DNA of 62,000 bases from Cryptomeria japonica (Eukaryota > Streptophyta > Pinopsida > Cupressales > Cupressaceae): the NCBI RefSeq assembly GCF_030272615.1, contig NC_081406.1, forward strand, positions 265,393,192-265,455,191, written 5' to 3'. The notes beneath the pieces were generated by a model, which worked only from the letters and a program-made list of their open reading frames with translations, was not told the origin of the DNA and did no database searches. Below, in pieces: positions 1 to 9,846 of the stretch (positions are counted from its first letter, which is position 1; each line of letters opens with the position of its first letter). Position numbers and translations under genes: made by a program.

Positions 1-184
1 AGATAAGATGAACTGATACAGAGTTGCCCCAAGATGGGAATTATATGCCCCCTCGAGAGATTGGATGAAAATGTCTGAAAAGATTGCAGACAATCTCTCG
101 ATAAGAAAGACGGGATAGAATGGACTGATCAGATAAAGTGACAAAGTCACGGGATAAGGAAGACTGACTCGGAAAATGAAGGCT

Positions 185-240
185 AGGGGTAGTCTATAAG
201 ATAGACCACGGGGGAAAATACATCCTCATTGTCATCTACA
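185..240 (+). promoter_or_regulatory. Possible promoter of the antisense PMD gene of element A
   Basis: A TATA-like stretch (CTATAAGATAG, about 198-208) lies upstream of the probable first exon of the plus-strand PMD gene. It is only a plausible core promoter; nothing else in the sequence confirms transcription. Confidence 0.25.
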
Positions 241-597
241 CCATCACAAGAGCATAGTGCAAAGCGAAAATAAAGCAGCAACAGTCAACAATGATGGCTT
301 TTGTTCATAGTTTCGACCGTGTTCGCCGATTCTAGAGGCCAACGGAGGCAGGAGAGCCAGTGACTACCACAAAACCTCCTCGTACTTTGATGCATTTATT
401 GTTGTCATTAATGCATACTAGGTAATGTAATAAATGCGCATTTATGTCAAGAAAATATGTTTGTGTCCAAAAATGCGAATTTGTGTCTTCCAGGTCAAAT
501 CGGCAGTTCTGTGATGAACATACGCTGTCGATTGGATAAGCTGCTGAGAGGATACACTCAAGAAGGTCCTCTAGGGAAGACTAAGATAGATCAAGGC

Positions 598-845
598 ACT
601 TTGTGATGAATAGTGAGTACCAAGATAGAGTACTTTGTGATGAACAGGGAGTACTAAAATATGAGCAGCACTTTGTGATGAACAGGGAGTGCAAATGTGA
701 GTAACACTTTGTGATGAACAGGGAGTGCAAATGTGAGTAACACTTTGTGATGAACAGGGAGTGTCACACACGTAGTACTTTGTGATGAACAGGGAGTACC
801 ACTAGGATAGATAGCAACACTTTGTGATGAACAGTGAGTGTCACT
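598..845 (+). repeat. Minisatellite, 7 copies of a 34-42 bp unit
   Basis: The core CTTTGTGATGAACAGGGAGT recurs seven times; the copies start near 598, 632, 670, 706, 742, 777 and 819. The core is almost invariant, while the 14-20 bp between cores varies in length and sequence. The array ends about 30 bp before a splice-acceptor-like tract, so it probably sits in an intron of the antisense PMD gene. Short minus-strand reading frames rich in Cys-Ser repeats across it are by-products of the repeat. Confidence 0.9.
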
Positions 846-878
846 ATGATTGACATGATTTGATTTGCTTGACTGCAG

Positions 879-1439
879 GAGTATTTGCCGATGCTGGAGT
901 CACGGGAGAGATTCCCATCGACTCAGAGGTTGTGACCTGAGTTGATAGCCGAGGACTGAGCTGCGATTGAGGTTATGGGATTGAGATACATTCTGTATGT
1001 GCCTGAGTTTCGGGTGAACATGGGATTGTTGACTGCACTGGCTGAGAGATGGCACTCAGAGACTTGTAGTTTGCATTTGCCGATGGGTGAGATGACAGTC
1101 ACCTTGGAGGATGTATATAGGATTCTACGGATACCGATCGATGGGGAGTTAGTACCCTATGATCGAGACGGAGATAGGAATGCACTGAGATGAGTGTTCT
1201 AGGATCCAGGACTAGGGATGAGGGTGGGACATGTGGCATGGGATACCATGACATGGACAGGATTAGCACTACCAATAGTGTTGACAGGAGTTATCAGTGG
1301 GTTCCTCTATCTGGATAGGATGACACGAGGGGTGGCTGCAGGGGACACAGGGGCCAGGAGAGTTGATCTTGGGGTGGGTCCTTCTAGGGCTCAAACTCCA
1401 TCGAGGCCAGGCAGCTCCGAGGGAGGGAGTTCATCATAG
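879..1439 (+). pseudogene. Plant mobile domain (PMD) gene remnant of element A, internally deleted
   Basis: The stretch 975-1193 reads as the N-terminal part of a plant mobile domain (PF10536-type): an LLTALAERWHSET block, then a 'LEDVYRILRIPIDGE' block, the usual conserved features. After a TGA and a TAG it continues in a second frame (1218-1439) with an 'ISGFLYLDRMTRG' block and then jumps directly to a Ser/Gly/Arg-rich tail ending in TAG. The 250-300 residues that separate these parts in the copy of element E are missing, so this is an internal deletion. A pyrimidine-rich acceptor ending in AG at 877-878 precedes the exon. PMD proteins are known both as host nuclear proteins (MAIN/MAIL family) and as transposon-borne genes; the position here, opposite to pol, marks it as an element-borne gene. 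No function remains likely. Confidence 0.75.
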
Positions 1440-3176
1440 CCTTAGAGGGCTCCCTATGTATCAGTATTGTACCATTTTTGTATTGCAGACACCTGCGGGT
1501 GATTTTGTAGCCATATGATTCTTTTGACATCATTGTATCATGACACTTTTGATTATATATGAGAGATGATCCATTTTTGCGGCAGCTATATGCATGTGTA
1601 CCTTATGTGATGAAATGTTCTTATGTGATACATGTTTTATGATATGGATGCTTATATGATGCAATGCAATATATTTTTGTTCTTTTATGTTGTATATGTG
1701 ATGCATGATGCAAATGTGAATGTATGTAATGCAAATGAATATGATAATGCAAATGATTATTTACATAATGAAAATGTGAGATGTGCTAACATGTGTTGTA
1801 TGCAGGATGTGATGCAATTGTGATATCTATATGTATGTATGAAATGCTTATATGTGGTGATGTAGGTGTAACTATATGAAATGCAAATATTTTTGGTGTG
1901 TCATTATACTCAGTCATGTGATAGCGGGCTACGTGGACTTGAGAAGGACAATGGAAGTCAATCAAGAAAGGGGGATGGAAGACAGAAGATATGAACGTGA
2001 AAGAGCTTCTTGTGCGTTATCATCATTGAGCTTATTATGGCAAAATAGGTTATGACAATCGAGGCATATGTTTGACCCAGAAAGTCATTGTACCCGTTTG
2101 CATGGAGATAAGACAGTCACAAACAAGGAATGCCCAAGTTCATACTAGACTCACAGTGTCCTCATATCCTTGGACAAGTCATAGCATTACTAAGAGACCA
2201 TCCACAGACAACAAATGCAAATAGGTGACGATACCCCATCCTCGCCTTTCTAGTCAAAGACATCCTGGAGATAGAATCTCTAGTCAAAGACATCCTGGAA
2301 AAGCTAAAAGACATGTCACCAAAAAGATAAAATCAAAAGAAAACCAAGACTCGACACCAACATCCACTGTAGTCCTCAAGTTCAGTGTCTCTTGTCACTT
2401 GTATAAGTCTTATTTTGATTGTGGTCACAATGTTCACTTTCACAAAAAGGATAGATAGCACTGAACCCTAATGTTGTCTGAGTCTGTTGAAAGATTTGAT
2501 TTGTTGAAGCTCATTGTTGCTGCTGTGTCTCCTTTGAAACTGACTGAATCCATGAAACTGATACTTTATTGCGGAGAAGATGGAACTTTATTGTGGACTG
2601 GCGATGCAGATGTTGCTTTATTGCGGATTGTGCGCGGATAGACTTGAAGGAAGCTGGAAGAAACTGTACTCCTTGAAACATGTGATGTTCTCAGTTCCAC
2701 ACCCATTACTAGACGTAGGATTTGCCTTAGTCACAGATAGGATCTGATTTATTATGGATGGAAAGGAAGTGAAAAGGGAGGGTTTATTATGAATGGCTAA
2801 CCAATCTTAGGTAGATCAATAACAAGCCATGATGGGAATGGGTAAGTTTATTGTGAACGAATAGGTTGTGAGTGTGTGCAAAGTGAAAGATGAAAGAGAA
2901 TCCTGAAGGAGAGAGGAGCAATGTCTCTACGCATGGCGCTGGTGACCCAGTTTTCACCATGGTACTTGCCCAGGGCGCCACCGAAGTGGTTTTCACCGTT
3001 GGACGAAATTATTTCTCTTTACTTTTTTTTCAATTTTTTCAATTTTTTTTGTGTCACAAGGCGCCCATTTGCCAGGTTTTCACCAAGTGACGATTTTTTT
3101 GTTTTATAATTTTTTTTTGTATTTTTGAAAATTTTTGATTTTTTTTGTATTTTTGAATTAGGATGTTCCGAAGAGC
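1440..3176. other. Non-coding 3' region between the antisense PMD gene and the pol end of element A
   Basis: No convincing gene. The AT-rich part (1500-1900) is full of degenerate TGATGCAAATG-type words and corresponds to 38075-38600 in element E. Between about 2560 and 2860 a TTTATTGCGGA-like word recurs about six times in diverged form. A 31-bp step repeats TCTAGTCAAAGACATCCTGG at 2249-2268 and 2280-2299. T-rich tracts with two 'caggttttcacca'-like phrases (2940-3100) also occur in element E at 39470-39600. The transcripts of PMD (plus) and pol (minus) would converge here. Confidence 0.7.
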
Positions 3177-5405
3177 TTATGTGTAGAACCTGCGAAGGTG
3201 CATGCTGTTGATAGGATCCTCCAAGGGTTCACCTTCTGTAGTTGAGAGCTGATATGCCCCAGATCCATATGCCGCTGTGATGATGTAAGGACCAAGCCAG
3301 TTTGGTTCGAACTTGCCCTTCTTATCTCTGTCTTGCTGATTCTTGGGGTTCTCTCTGAGTACTAAGTCACCTACCTCAAATGCGCGAGGCTTGACTTTGT
3401 GATTGTAGCTGCATTGTTCCTTGACTGAATGATGTGTAGCTTGAGTGACTGTCTTCCTTGATAAAGGAACTGAGATAGAATTACTAGTGTGTGGACTACA
3501 CAGGCCCATATGCGTGTCACCTAAAGAAGTTTGGGCATCACTGATATCAAAGTCCTTTGAGGAAGCTCCATTAAAGGTCCATGATGTATCACCAGAAGGA
3601 AAAGGATGTGTGGAACAAGTGGATGAGTTATGAAGGCTTATGATTGTGAAAAGAAGTGAAAGTAGGATAGCATGATGGAGACTTAAGATCAACAAGTATG
3701 CTTTTTGACTTAAAATTGTAGAACTTTTGCCCCCAGTTATTTTGGTATTAGGGGAGATCAACTCTTTCTCTTTTTGCTTCATAGGATTTTTATCCTTGAC
3801 TTTGATTTTTGTAGAGTCCAATAGCTTTTGATTTTGATTTGGACTAAAGGACTTTTCTTTATTATTGACTTTTAGATTTTTCTTTTCAAAGCTTGATTTT
3901 TGATCTCCAATGAGTAAGGGCTTTTGTGATTCTTGTTGATCCAAGTCTGGGAGTGGAGTGGAAATGGAATGAGTGGATGAAATAGTAAGGCTATGTGAGT
4001 TATCAAGAGGGTTGGTGATATGCTCAATAGATTCTTTGCTGGAACAACTCTTAGGACTATTGATATCAAGAGTTGCTTGCACCACTAGAGGAGATTTGCA
4101 TTTAGACTTAGTAGCCACAACACTAGGTGGTTCACACCCAATTCCTTGGCATTGCAAATTGTTTGTAGGTTGCTCCTGTTGACTGAATGGCTTAGGAGAC
4201 TGTGGGAGTTGATCAACATGAAAGATGTACTCACCACATCCCATGTCTTTAATCTTGAACTTGTCTTCTTTTAGCTCTGCCTGTTTTGATGTAGAAGCTT
4301 TTAAGGATTCAGGATCCACATATGCCGATGAAGGAATAACTTCGCAATTGACTGGGATTGTTATTTCTGATCTAGGTTGTAGATTGTTGTAATATATGAA
4401 TGGATTTGGATCCGCTTTGACAGTCACTTCAGCTCCATTGTGTGGGAACTTGATACATCGATGATATGTTGATGGGACTGCCCTCATTTCATGAATCCAC
4501 GGACGTCCTAGCAATATGTTATACGTGAGATCTAGATCCAGGACTTGACAAACCACATCCTTTGTGACTGGCCCTATTCTTAGTGGTAAGGTGACTGTGC
4601 CCTTGGACGAGCGCTCTTCATCATCATAAGCCTTAATAGTGATTTGGTTTGTAGCATTCACAGCCTTGTCAGAATATCCCAATTGTCTGATGGTGCTCAA
4701 TGTACAAATATTAAGACCTGCTCCTCCATCTATCAGGACTCGTTTTATTCGGTGTTTATGTATGAAGGCTTCAACATGTAGGGGTGCATTATGAGGCTGA
4801 CTTATGGAGGCGTCATCGGCTTCTGTGAATGTGAGGGAGTGTGGAATGGATAGGTATCCCACCATGGCTTGAAACTGGTCCACGTTCAGATCAGTAGGGA
4901 CAACAGTGTCTCTCAAGATTTTGTCAAGGATGGATTTATGTGCAGGGGATATACGTAAGAGCTCAAGAATGGAGATGAGCGCGGGTGTCTTCCCTAACTG
5001 TTCTACAAGATCGTACTCAGGCTTGGTAGATAAAGGATTGGTATTCTTAGTGGAGGCACCTGGCAATGTAATCTTACCTCGACGGGTTGTAACATGACAT
5101 TCGGAGGTAGCTTCGGATGAAGATCCCACACCTTTTAGGACAATCCTAGGTCGCTGAGGAGGATTCCCAGGATTTTTGTTTTTGATAGTAATGGTAGAGA
5201 TATGATTGTCCATTGAGATGTGATTGATGGTAGAATCATAATTGTAAGGTGCTCTGGTGTAATTGGCTTGATCATCTGTGACTTTGCCTTTTCCTTTGTC
5301 ATGTTTTGGGAATGGTTCCTTAAACACCTCATGCTCTTGGTTAGATGAATGTCCCTCAATCTCTATATCTCCTCTGTCAATGAGATCTTGCACAATGTTT
5401 TTCAA
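3177..5405 (-). CDS. Element A protease fused in frame to the C-terminal end of integrase (pol deleted)
   Basis: The frame begins at a TTG directly after a TGA that separates it from gag, so it is really a continuation of gag. Residues about 215-330 form an aspartic protease: 'VLIDGGAGLN' carries the active-site Asp (D-G-G instead of the common D-S/T-G), and 'LDLTYNILLGRPWIHEM' is the hydrophobic core and flap end. Residues 330-640 are a low-complexity linker with no recognisable domain. From about residue 655 the text is the C-terminal end of a Ty3/gypsy integrase ('FEVGDLVLR', 'KFEPNWLGPYII', ending in 'MHLRRFYT'). RT, RNase H and the integrase zinc and catalytic domains are missing. An open 742-codon frame across such a deletion is unusual and suggests the deleted form itself was multiplied, or that the deletion is recent. 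The protease could still be functional; the integrase end on its own could not. Confidence 0.8.
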   Translation of the reverse strand: MKNIVQDLIDRGDIEIEGHSSNQEHEVFKEPFPKHDKGKGKVTDDQANYTRAPYNYDSTINHISMDNHISTITIKNKNPGNPPQRPRIVLKGVGSSSEATSECHVTTRRGKITLPGASTKNTNPLSTKPEYDLVEQLGKTPALISILELLRISPAHKSILDKILRDTVVPTDLNVDQFQAMVGYLSIPHSLTFTEADDASISQPHNAPLHVEAFIHKHRIKRVLIDGGAGLNICTLSTIRQLGYSDKAVNATNQITIKAYDDEERSSKGTVTLPLRIGPVTKDVVCQVLDLDLTYNILLGRPWIHEMRAVPSTYHRCIKFPHNGAEVTVKADPNPFIYYNNLQPRSEITIPVNCEVIPSSAYVDPESLKASTSKQAELKEDKFKIKDMGCGEYIFHVDQLPQSPKPFSQQEQPTNNLQCQGIGCEPPSVVATKSKCKSPLVVQATLDINSPKSCSSKESIEHITNPLDNSHSLTISSTHSISTPLPDLDQQESQKPLLIGDQKSSFEKKNLKVNNKEKSFSPNQNQKLLDSTKIKVKDKNPMKQKEKELISPNTKITGGKSSTILSQKAYLLILSLHHAILLSLLFTIISLHNSSTCSTHPFPSGDTSWTFNGASSKDFDISDAQTSLGDTHMGLCSPHTSNSISVPLSRKTVTQATHHSVKEQCSYNHKVKPRAFEVGDLVLRENPKNQQDRDKKGKFEPNWLGPYIITAAYGSGAYQLSTTEGEPLEDPINSMHLRRFYT

Positions 5406-7280
5406 TCAATGGCAATTACTTGTCTTGTGACCCTTGCTCTTATGAAACTCACAAAACTCATCATCATTCCACCAATTCGGTTTTACCTTTGGTTCATATG
5501 GAGGAAAATCTGGGACCGTGATCACTTTGTTTGCTACAAGCTTTTTGAATACTGATTCAAGTGGTTCTCCCAATGGAGTGTACTTCCTTCGTGGTTTTGA
5601 AGTTGTTTGATTGTTCACTTGATTGTTGGTAGAATTTGATCCAGAAAAGACGAACTTTGGTCTCACTGTGTTGGCATCAACAACACCATCATTAACTGTA
5701 TTCTTGTTCTTGTTCCAAAATTTTAGTTTGTCCTTTCCTTTGAAGTCCTCTTTGTTTTCTTTGAATAGCTTGATAACTCCTTGTTCAATTAAGACTCTTT
5801 CTGTTGCTAGGCCCTTTTCAATGACATCCTTGAATGTAGACAAACAAGCTTTTTTGAGATCATAGCCAATAGCCTTGTTAACATTTTGTGTGAACATCTC
5901 CACCATTTGTTTTTGCGGGATCTCACAAGAGCATCTGCTAGCTAGGTTTCTCCATCTCTGTAAAAATGTTGCGAAAGATTCTCCTTCTTTTTGTTTAGTA
6001 TTGCACAAGGTAGTAACTGAGACATCTGTTTCAATGTTGTAAGAAAAATGCTGAATGAATGCTTCTGCCAAGTCACCCCATGACTTAATACCGGGAGGTA
6101 ATTGAGAAAACCATTCCATAGCTTGATCTCCTAAGCTCTGTGGGAATAACCTCATTAAGTATGTTTCTTCTGCCGCTACCTCAATGCAAGCTGTGAAGAA
6201 TTGTCTTATGTGTGCCTTGGGGTCTCCTCTCCCTCTATATTTGTCGAATTTTGGTGTCACAAAATGTGGAGGAAATGGAGGCATTGGAATGCTCTTATCG
6301 AAGGGATAAGGGCATATATCTCTCATAGTATATGTAGGTTTTGATGTACTCATGTCCTCCACTTTCTTTTGTAGATCTCTAATTTGTTGTTCCAAATTAT
6401 TCTTGGGAGGAGACTGATTTCTTGTAGCATACCCCATGTTTGAAACACCCATTTGAGGAGGAGCTTGTTGCATGTATGGATGATACTGATCGTAGACATG
6501 TCCATATGGAGGTCTATATTGTTGCGACATATATGGAGCACTTGGCATAACTTCTTGTTGAGGGACTCCATATCTGTTTTGTGTGTATAAACCATATTCA
6601 ACAGGTCTTTCATTTTCCATTGTGTTGCCCCCAATTTTGACATGAGGTCTCCTTGTGTCAAAATTTTGAGGATGTCCTTGAGTATCCACTTGTCTTGATT
6701 GACCCATATCTTGAGCATGTGTTTGAGCATAGGGCCTCCATGATGGTCTTTGAATGTAAGTATCATATATTTGAGCTTGTGTATGTGGTATTGCTAGTTT
6801 TTGAAGCAAAACTGATGGTGACTCCGGCATCATATTCAGTCCTCTATTTCCTCCACTATTTGGTCTCCTTTGATCCATGTTGGATTGAGTTTGTTGTGAG
6901 GGTCGACTTTCCATAAGTTGAGATAAGTCAAAATCATGTGGTATTTTAGCTCCACTTTGTGCCATCATGTTTAAAAAGTATTGACGATCTCTCCTCATTA
7001 TCTCTTCAACCAATCTATTGAATTGAGGATCCATTATGGATTCTTGTATGTCTGTTGATAGTATTGAAGAGTTGTCAACATTGTCATTGTGTGTAGTATT
7101 GTTGTTTATAGCGTTTGCGCTTTCCACATTTGGATTGTTTCTATAAACATTCATGTCTGGTAATGTAGTGTGCTCAGGATTGTAGAATAGATCATTGTCA
7201 TACTCATAAGAACTCATGTTTGCGGATTCTTGAGCTTCTTTAGCTATTCTCCTAGATTTTTGAAGGCGGGTTTCAACCAT
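5406..7280 (-). CDS. Element A gag polyprotein
   Basis: An intact 624-codon frame from an ATG at 7280-7278. The N-terminal 300 residues are Gln/Asn/Pro/Met-rich with no domain. Residues about 335-480 match the retrotransposon gag core (PF03732 type): 'FDKYRGRGDPKAHIRQFF', then 'GDQAMEWFSQLPPG' and 'FATFLQRWRNLASRC'. It ends in a C-X2-H-X4-H-X4-C zinc-knuckle-like motif (CEFHKSKGHKTSNC), which in Tat-type elements stands just before the protease. The stop is TGA, followed immediately by the protease frame. In element E the matching codon is AGG (Arg) and the frame runs on, so the TGA here is most simply a point change, although readthrough cannot be excluded. Gag would form the virus-like particle in the cytoplasm. 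Confidence 0.85.
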   Translation of the reverse strand: MVETRLQKSRRIAKEAQESANMSSYEYDNDLFYNPEHTTLPDMNVYRNNPNVESANAINNNTTHNDNVDNSSILSTDIQESIMDPQFNRLVEEIMRRDRQYFLNMMAQSGAKIPHDFDLSQLMESRPSQQTQSNMDQRRPNSGGNRGLNMMPESPSVLLQKLAIPHTQAQIYDTYIQRPSWRPYAQTHAQDMGQSRQVDTQGHPQNFDTRRPHVKIGGNTMENERPVEYGLYTQNRYGVPQQEVMPSAPYMSQQYRPPYGHVYDQYHPYMQQAPPQMGVSNMGYATRNQSPPKNNLEQQIRDLQKKVEDMSTSKPTYTMRDICPYPFDKSIPMPPFPPHFVTPKFDKYRGRGDPKAHIRQFFTACIEVAAEETYLMRLFPQSLGDQAMEWFSQLPPGIKSWGDLAEAFIQHFSYNIETDVSVTTLCNTKQKEGESFATFLQRWRNLASRCSCEIPQKQMVEMFTQNVNKAIGYDLKKACLSTFKDVIEKGLATERVLIEQGVIKLFKENKEDFKGKDKLKFWNKNKNTVNDGVVDANTVRPKFVFSGSNSTNNQVNNQTTSKPRRKYTPLGEPLESVFKKLVANKVITVPDFPPYEPKVKPNWWNDDEFCEFHKSKGHKTSNCH

Positions 7281-9824
7281 GAACTAGGTGTTTGACCAAT
7301 ATGTGAGAGACTAGACGAAGAATGAAAAGAGTATGGAAGACCAAGAGTTGTATGGAGTGTAAATGAATCTTGAGATGTACTTGCAATGTCCAAAGTGTAA
7401 GACCAAGTATGTAAGTAGTAGAGTAGGTGTGACTTCCAAAGAGAGGATAGTTTCTCTTGATGAGGTAAGCTGACCTTGACTCTAAGTAAGACCAAATGAG
7501 ACCCAAAGGTAAGAAACCTTGATGAGGGACCACTTAGCAAAGTGTAGTAGTATGTAGTGTGTTGACAAAGTATGATGAGGACAAGCAAGTGACCTTTTGA
7601 CTCAAGTTTAGACAAGTATGAATGTAAAATGAGATGTGAAGCAATGATGGACTATGTGAGACCTTAGAACAGGCTGAATGCTAGATGAAATCTGAAGAGA
7701 CAACCTAGGAAGCTCAAGTATGCCGAAACTGATTTCTTTTGTTTGTTGGACTGTGAAATTTTTCCAATTTGTGAAGTTTTTGGTTGTGACCAAATCTGAA
7801 TGTTTGACTATTTTTCGTGACAAGAGGACACAATGTTGATGAGGACTCAGTGTTTGCAAGTGTTTAGACTCCAAAATGACTCCAAGAAAAGTGTGTTGTT
7901 TGATGTAAAATTGTTTTGCATACACTTGAAGACACAAAAGACACAATGTTTTGCTGTTTGGTCTTGATTGTTTGAATGTTTAACATAAGTCAAGCACAAT
8001 TCTTATGGCTGGCCAAGACAATAGTTGTTGATCCCACATGGGGTTTTACCCCCAAGGCTACGCTATTCAGAGCGGATACTTAGATGCTTGACCTCACTGG
8101 CTCCACCCTCGACACTCACTTCTCGGGTCAGCCAAGCATCAGTCCCCATGAAAACTCCCCATGGCGAACTTTGTATCTCTACTAAGAACCGTATGTGTGT
8201 GGGCCGCTACCAGAGGTCCGACCTCCTGCCCCAACAACTAGAAGGATTTGGGCCTCTAAAACAAAAAGGTGCTAGTAAGGGCATCCGCTCGTGTGGCCAT
8301 ACATGCGGCACTTTCAGCTCTGTAAATACAGAAGGCTCCCAGCCGGTAGGGGTTACGCCCTACAAATGATCAAATAAATTTGATCAAACGGGTTTATGGG
8401 GAGACATAGTGTCGGTATGAACTAATCAGCACACGTTATTCATAGTTTTCACCATGAATACATTTGATTATAGTGGTTTGGATGAGGTGGGTTTTCCTCG
8501 CTACCACTTGGGTTGTTCTCTTCTCACTAGTAGTCCTAATGACCACACGGGAAGACAGGCCCTCTAAAGATTAAACAAAAAGAGCCTATTGCTCAAGACA
8601 CAAAAGACAATGATTCAATTTTAGTGCACCAATTGAAGTGTTTGCTAAGCTATGAAACAAGGCACACAATAAAAATTACAAAACCCTAGCTAAGGCCCTG
8701 CAACAAAGATTTATTAGTAGTTTGGATTGTTTCAAATGATCACCCCTTCCTGCAAGCACACAAGTTAGGTAAATTTTAGATCCAAAAGACTTTGTGAAAT
8801 AGGGGCCTTCAATAATGCGTTTTGTTGACCAATTCAAAGACCTGATTCATCATAAAAAAAGACCACCTGTAAAATTTCAAGATATTTCCAGAAATGTAAG
8901 AAAATCCAAAAAATTTGTTAATTTGCTCCAAAAATTAATTTTTTTATGAAAAATCATAAAAAATTCATATAAAATGCAAAATCGATCCAAAAAATCTGAA
9001 ATTTTTATTGGAGAGTCTTTATGGTCTTCCAAACCTGTACAAAAAATTTCCTGCAACAAATCCAAGCAGTTTGTGAGATATGAGTAAAATAATGCAAAAC
9101 CCTAATTTTCAAAGATCTGATTTTTTAAGAATGATTTTGCATCAAATTTAAAATTACAAAGAACAGATCCTGTGTATAATTCTGAGAGATTTCCAAAAAT
9201 GTAAGAAAATCCAAAAAATTCGCTAATTTTCTCTCAAAATTAATTTTTTATGAAATATCATAAAAAATTCATATAAAATGCAAAATCCATCAAAAAAATC
9301 TAAAATTTTTACTAAATCTTTCTAATACTGTTCCTGACCTGCACAAAAAATTTTATGGAAAAATTTGAAACCTTTTGTGAGATCTGATCAAAATAAGGAA
9401 AAACCCTAATTTTTAAAGATCTGATTTTTAGGGAAATATTTTGCATCAAAATTAAATTCACAAAGAACAGATCCTGTGTATAATTATGAGAGATTTCCAA
9501 AAATGTAAGAAAATCCAAAAAATTCTCTCATTTGCTCTCAAAATAATTTTTTTATGAAAAATCATAAAAAATTCCTAAAAATTGAAAATTTGCTCCAAAA
9601 ATTCTGAATTTTGGATTGAGAGCTCCTGATACTTTCTTCAACCTGCAAAAAAAATTTGGTGCAAAATTTCTAAGCCGTTTATGAGATATGATCGAATCTC
9701 TCCAAGATCTTGATTTTGTGTCCAAAACCCTAGCTGCACAAGGTTATTCTCCAAATTGTTTTACAAAATAGCAATATAGGGTTAGAAAAATCTGCAAAAA
9801 AAACATAGATCTAAGAAAATTCCA
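7281..9824 (-). other. Long untranslated leader of element A
   Basis: About 2.5 kb between the PBS-like site and gag without a supported gene. It contains a markedly GC-richer island (about 8025-8380, with words such as CCGCTCGTGTGGCCATAC) in otherwise AT-rich sequence, and three tandem ~305-bp repeats (8862-9780). A 114-codon plus-strand frame over the GC island resembles no family and is probably chance. Long leaders are known in Tat-type elements. Confidence 0.6.
8862..9780. repeat. Three tandem direct repeats of about 305 bp
   Basis: The phrase ATGTAAGAAAATCCAAAAAA returns near 8894, 9199 and 9503, that is at steps of 305 and 304 bp. The surrounding text (TTTATGAAAAATCATAAAAAATTC, then CCTAATTTT-AAAGATCTGATTTTT, then AGAACAGATCCTGTGTATAAT) follows the same order in each copy. 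The third copy is truncated and more diverged at its right end. The copies differ mainly by substitutions and small indels, so the triplication is old compared with a fresh slippage event. Confidence 0.85.
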
Positions 9825-9843
9825 TGTCCCACCGGGCCTGCCA
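9825..9843 (-). other. Primer binding site-like sequence of element A
   Basis: On the minus strand the sequence starting TGGCAGGCCCGGTGGGACA directly follows the LTR end (three bases apart). Position and the initial TGG fit a tRNA primer binding site. I cannot name the tRNA with certainty. Confidence 0.6.
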
Positions 9844-9846
9844 AAA

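Noticed and set aside
571-771. Minus-strand frame with Cys-Ser-Ser-Gln-Ser repeats
   Set aside because: A direct by-product of the minisatellite at 598-845; the apparent protein repeat follows the DNA repeat exactly and has no start context or relatives.
598-845. CRISPR-like array
   Set aside because: Repeats are tandem with short, partly similar spacers, lie in a plant retroelement, and no cas genes are present.
2225-2458. A 77-codon basic plus-strand protein
   Set aside because: It includes the 31-bp direct repeat and no counterpart exists in the homologous region of element E.
8025-8369. A 114-codon plus-strand protein
   Set aside because: It runs opposite to gag over a GC-rich leader island, resembles no family, and the lack of stops is explained by the GC content.
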